Assembly: GCF_019655435.1 (NCBI RefSeq)
Contig: NZ_BPFH01000001.1
Location: 930,001 to 994,000, forward strand
Length of the DNA: 64,000 bases
Source of the DNA: Jannaschia pagri
GTDB lineage: Bacteria > Pseudomonadota > Alphaproteobacteria > Rhodobacterales > Rhodobacteraceae
Reading direction: 5' to 3'
The translations under genes were made by a program, and so were the position numbers. Position 1 is the stretch's first letter, and every line of letters begins with the position of its first letter. This document shows, piece by piece, positions 63,332 to 64,000 of the stretch. The notes beneath the pieces are model-generated. The model had not been told where the DNA came from. It did not search any database and saw only the letters and a program-made list of their open reading frames with translations.

Positions 63332-64000
63332 TCAATCCCCCGGCGGGAAGAGAACGACGCCCGTCATCGTCTGATTGAGGTGGAGCGGACCGATCTGTTC
63401 GCCGTAAGTCGAAAAGCCCGTCACGCCATACCGTGATAGCACGTCCGAGATGTCGCGCCCATACTGACCCTGCTCGGCGGCAACACGTCGCAACAGGCAA
63501 TCGCAGGCCAAGATCCCGGTCGCCGCCCCACCATTGGTCAACCGATCCAGCGCTCGGTCCAGGTGGTCCACCATATTGTCCGCTTCTGCGACGGTGAGGA
63601 CCATGCCCTCCTCAATGGCGGAAAAGAACACCAGTTCACCGTCGCGATTGACCCGTTGGATGGCGCGGACATGGTGGGTTTCGCCCAGACGGACGGTCAC
63701 GGGATGGGCGGCAAAGATGAACTCATCCAGCTGGTCGGGGTCTTTGCCGATGATGCGGGCGTATTCTCGGCCCGCGACCTCTGCATTGATCTCTTTCACG
63801 ATGCGGCGATCTGGATCGGCGGCGGTGACGACCATCCGCGTGTCCGTGGGGCGCAGATTGTCCAGGCTGAACACCTTCACGGCATGGTCCGTCTGCACCA
63901 GGGTCACGATGGCGGCGTCTGACAAGACCCGCCCATCAAGCGCCACGCAGGTCCGCTCAAACGCGGTCCCGTCCCCCGCAGACCCGCCAAAAAGCGGGGT
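63332..64000 (-). CDS. FIST-domain protein, NosP-like (5' end beyond window)
   Basis: The visible 222 residues continue in frame to the right edge, opening with TPLFGGSAGDGTAFERT, the core FIST N-terminal signature, then DAAIVTLVQTDHAVKVFSLD. The C-terminal FIST_C half includes DEFIFAAHPVTVRLGE, IQRVNRDGELVFFSAIEEGM, ILACDCLLRR and GVTGFSTYGEQIGPLHLNQT. FIST proteins bind small ligands; NosP binds haem and NO and partners NahK-type kinases. Position directly before the kinase supports that. The GTG at 63946 is inside the domain, so it is not the true start. Confidence 0.82.
   Translation of the reverse strand, partial: TPLFGGSAGDGTAFERTCVALDGRVLSDAAIVTLVQTDHAVKVFSLDNLRPTDTRMVVTAADPDRRIVKEINAEVAGREYARIIGKDPDQLDEFIFAAHPVTVRLGETHHVRAIQRVNRDGELVFFSAIEEGMVLTVAEADNMVDHLDRALDRLTNGGAATGILACDCLLRRVAAEQGQYGRDISDVLSRYGVTGFSTYGEQIGPLHLNQTMTGVVLFPPGD

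Overview
The window is high-GC, densely packed DNA with many ATGA/TGATG gene overlaps. Gene content (PnrA/BMP and CUT2-type sugar importers under LacI regulators, an acs/adk/acetate-symporter block, egtBD, a PAS-7 hybrid kinase beside a FIST protein) and a dispersed GC-rich repeat ending in an AT-rich tail suggest a marine Rhodobacterales (Roseobacter-type) alphaproteobacterium. This assignment is inference; no rRNA or other phylogenetic marker is present.

Region 1 (1-10043, minus strand) is a polysaccharide operon with the order algD-alg8-alg44-algA-algG-(Sel1-like)-algX-(Sel1-like, cut by the left edge). It looks like an alginate/polymannuronate synthesis and export system. The precursor enzymes and synthase keep their catalytic motifs. 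The parts that tailor or control the polymer in Pseudomonas have lost theirs: the AlgG epimerase motif DPHD reads RILD, AlgX lacks the His and Ser of its acetyltransferase triad, Alg44 lacks both c-di-GMP-binding PilZ motifs, and the cupin half of AlgA has lost its metal-binding signature. A second, intact GMP/PMI enzyme lies at 49896-51314. This is the most unusual system in the window: apparently a synthase with scaffold-only periplasmic partners.

Region 2 (10479-35160) is a catabolic/transport island. A LacI gene faces an operon of a TIM-barrel isomerase, a Gfo/Idh/MocA dehydrogenase and a complete CUT2 sugar importer, with a perfect palindromic operator between them. Next comes a BMP-type nucleobase/nucleoside importer with a cytosine-deaminase-like enzyme, then an IS5-family transposase relic. 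Two further LacI genes follow, with an FrcBCA-like importer, a hydroxyacid dehydrogenase, a GlcG/HbpS-like protein and another CUT2 importer. Six sites of the form GNTANCGNTANC around these promoters suggest one shared regulon from 24.2 to 35.1 kb.

Region 3 (35183-55242) is mostly housekeeping and metabolic: a DEAD-box helicase, a cytochrome c lipoprotein, a GNAT, ergothioneine genes egtB-egtD, an acetate block (acs, adk, DUF4212 plus sodium:solute symporter, a cNMP/CBS/DUF294 protein, a membrane-anchored PAS-exonuclease), manC, a TauD-type dioxygenase, a lytic transglycosylase, a lipid A-type acyltransferase and sdaA.

Region 4 (55620-64000) holds a small secreted protein, a cluster of methyltransferase, methyltransferase-glycosyltransferase fusion, GSCFA protein and FkbM methyltransferase (probable surface-glycan work), a fourth LacI regulator, and a hybrid histidine kinase with a FIST protein cut by the right edge, resembling the NosP-NahK nitric-oxide pair that controls biofilms.
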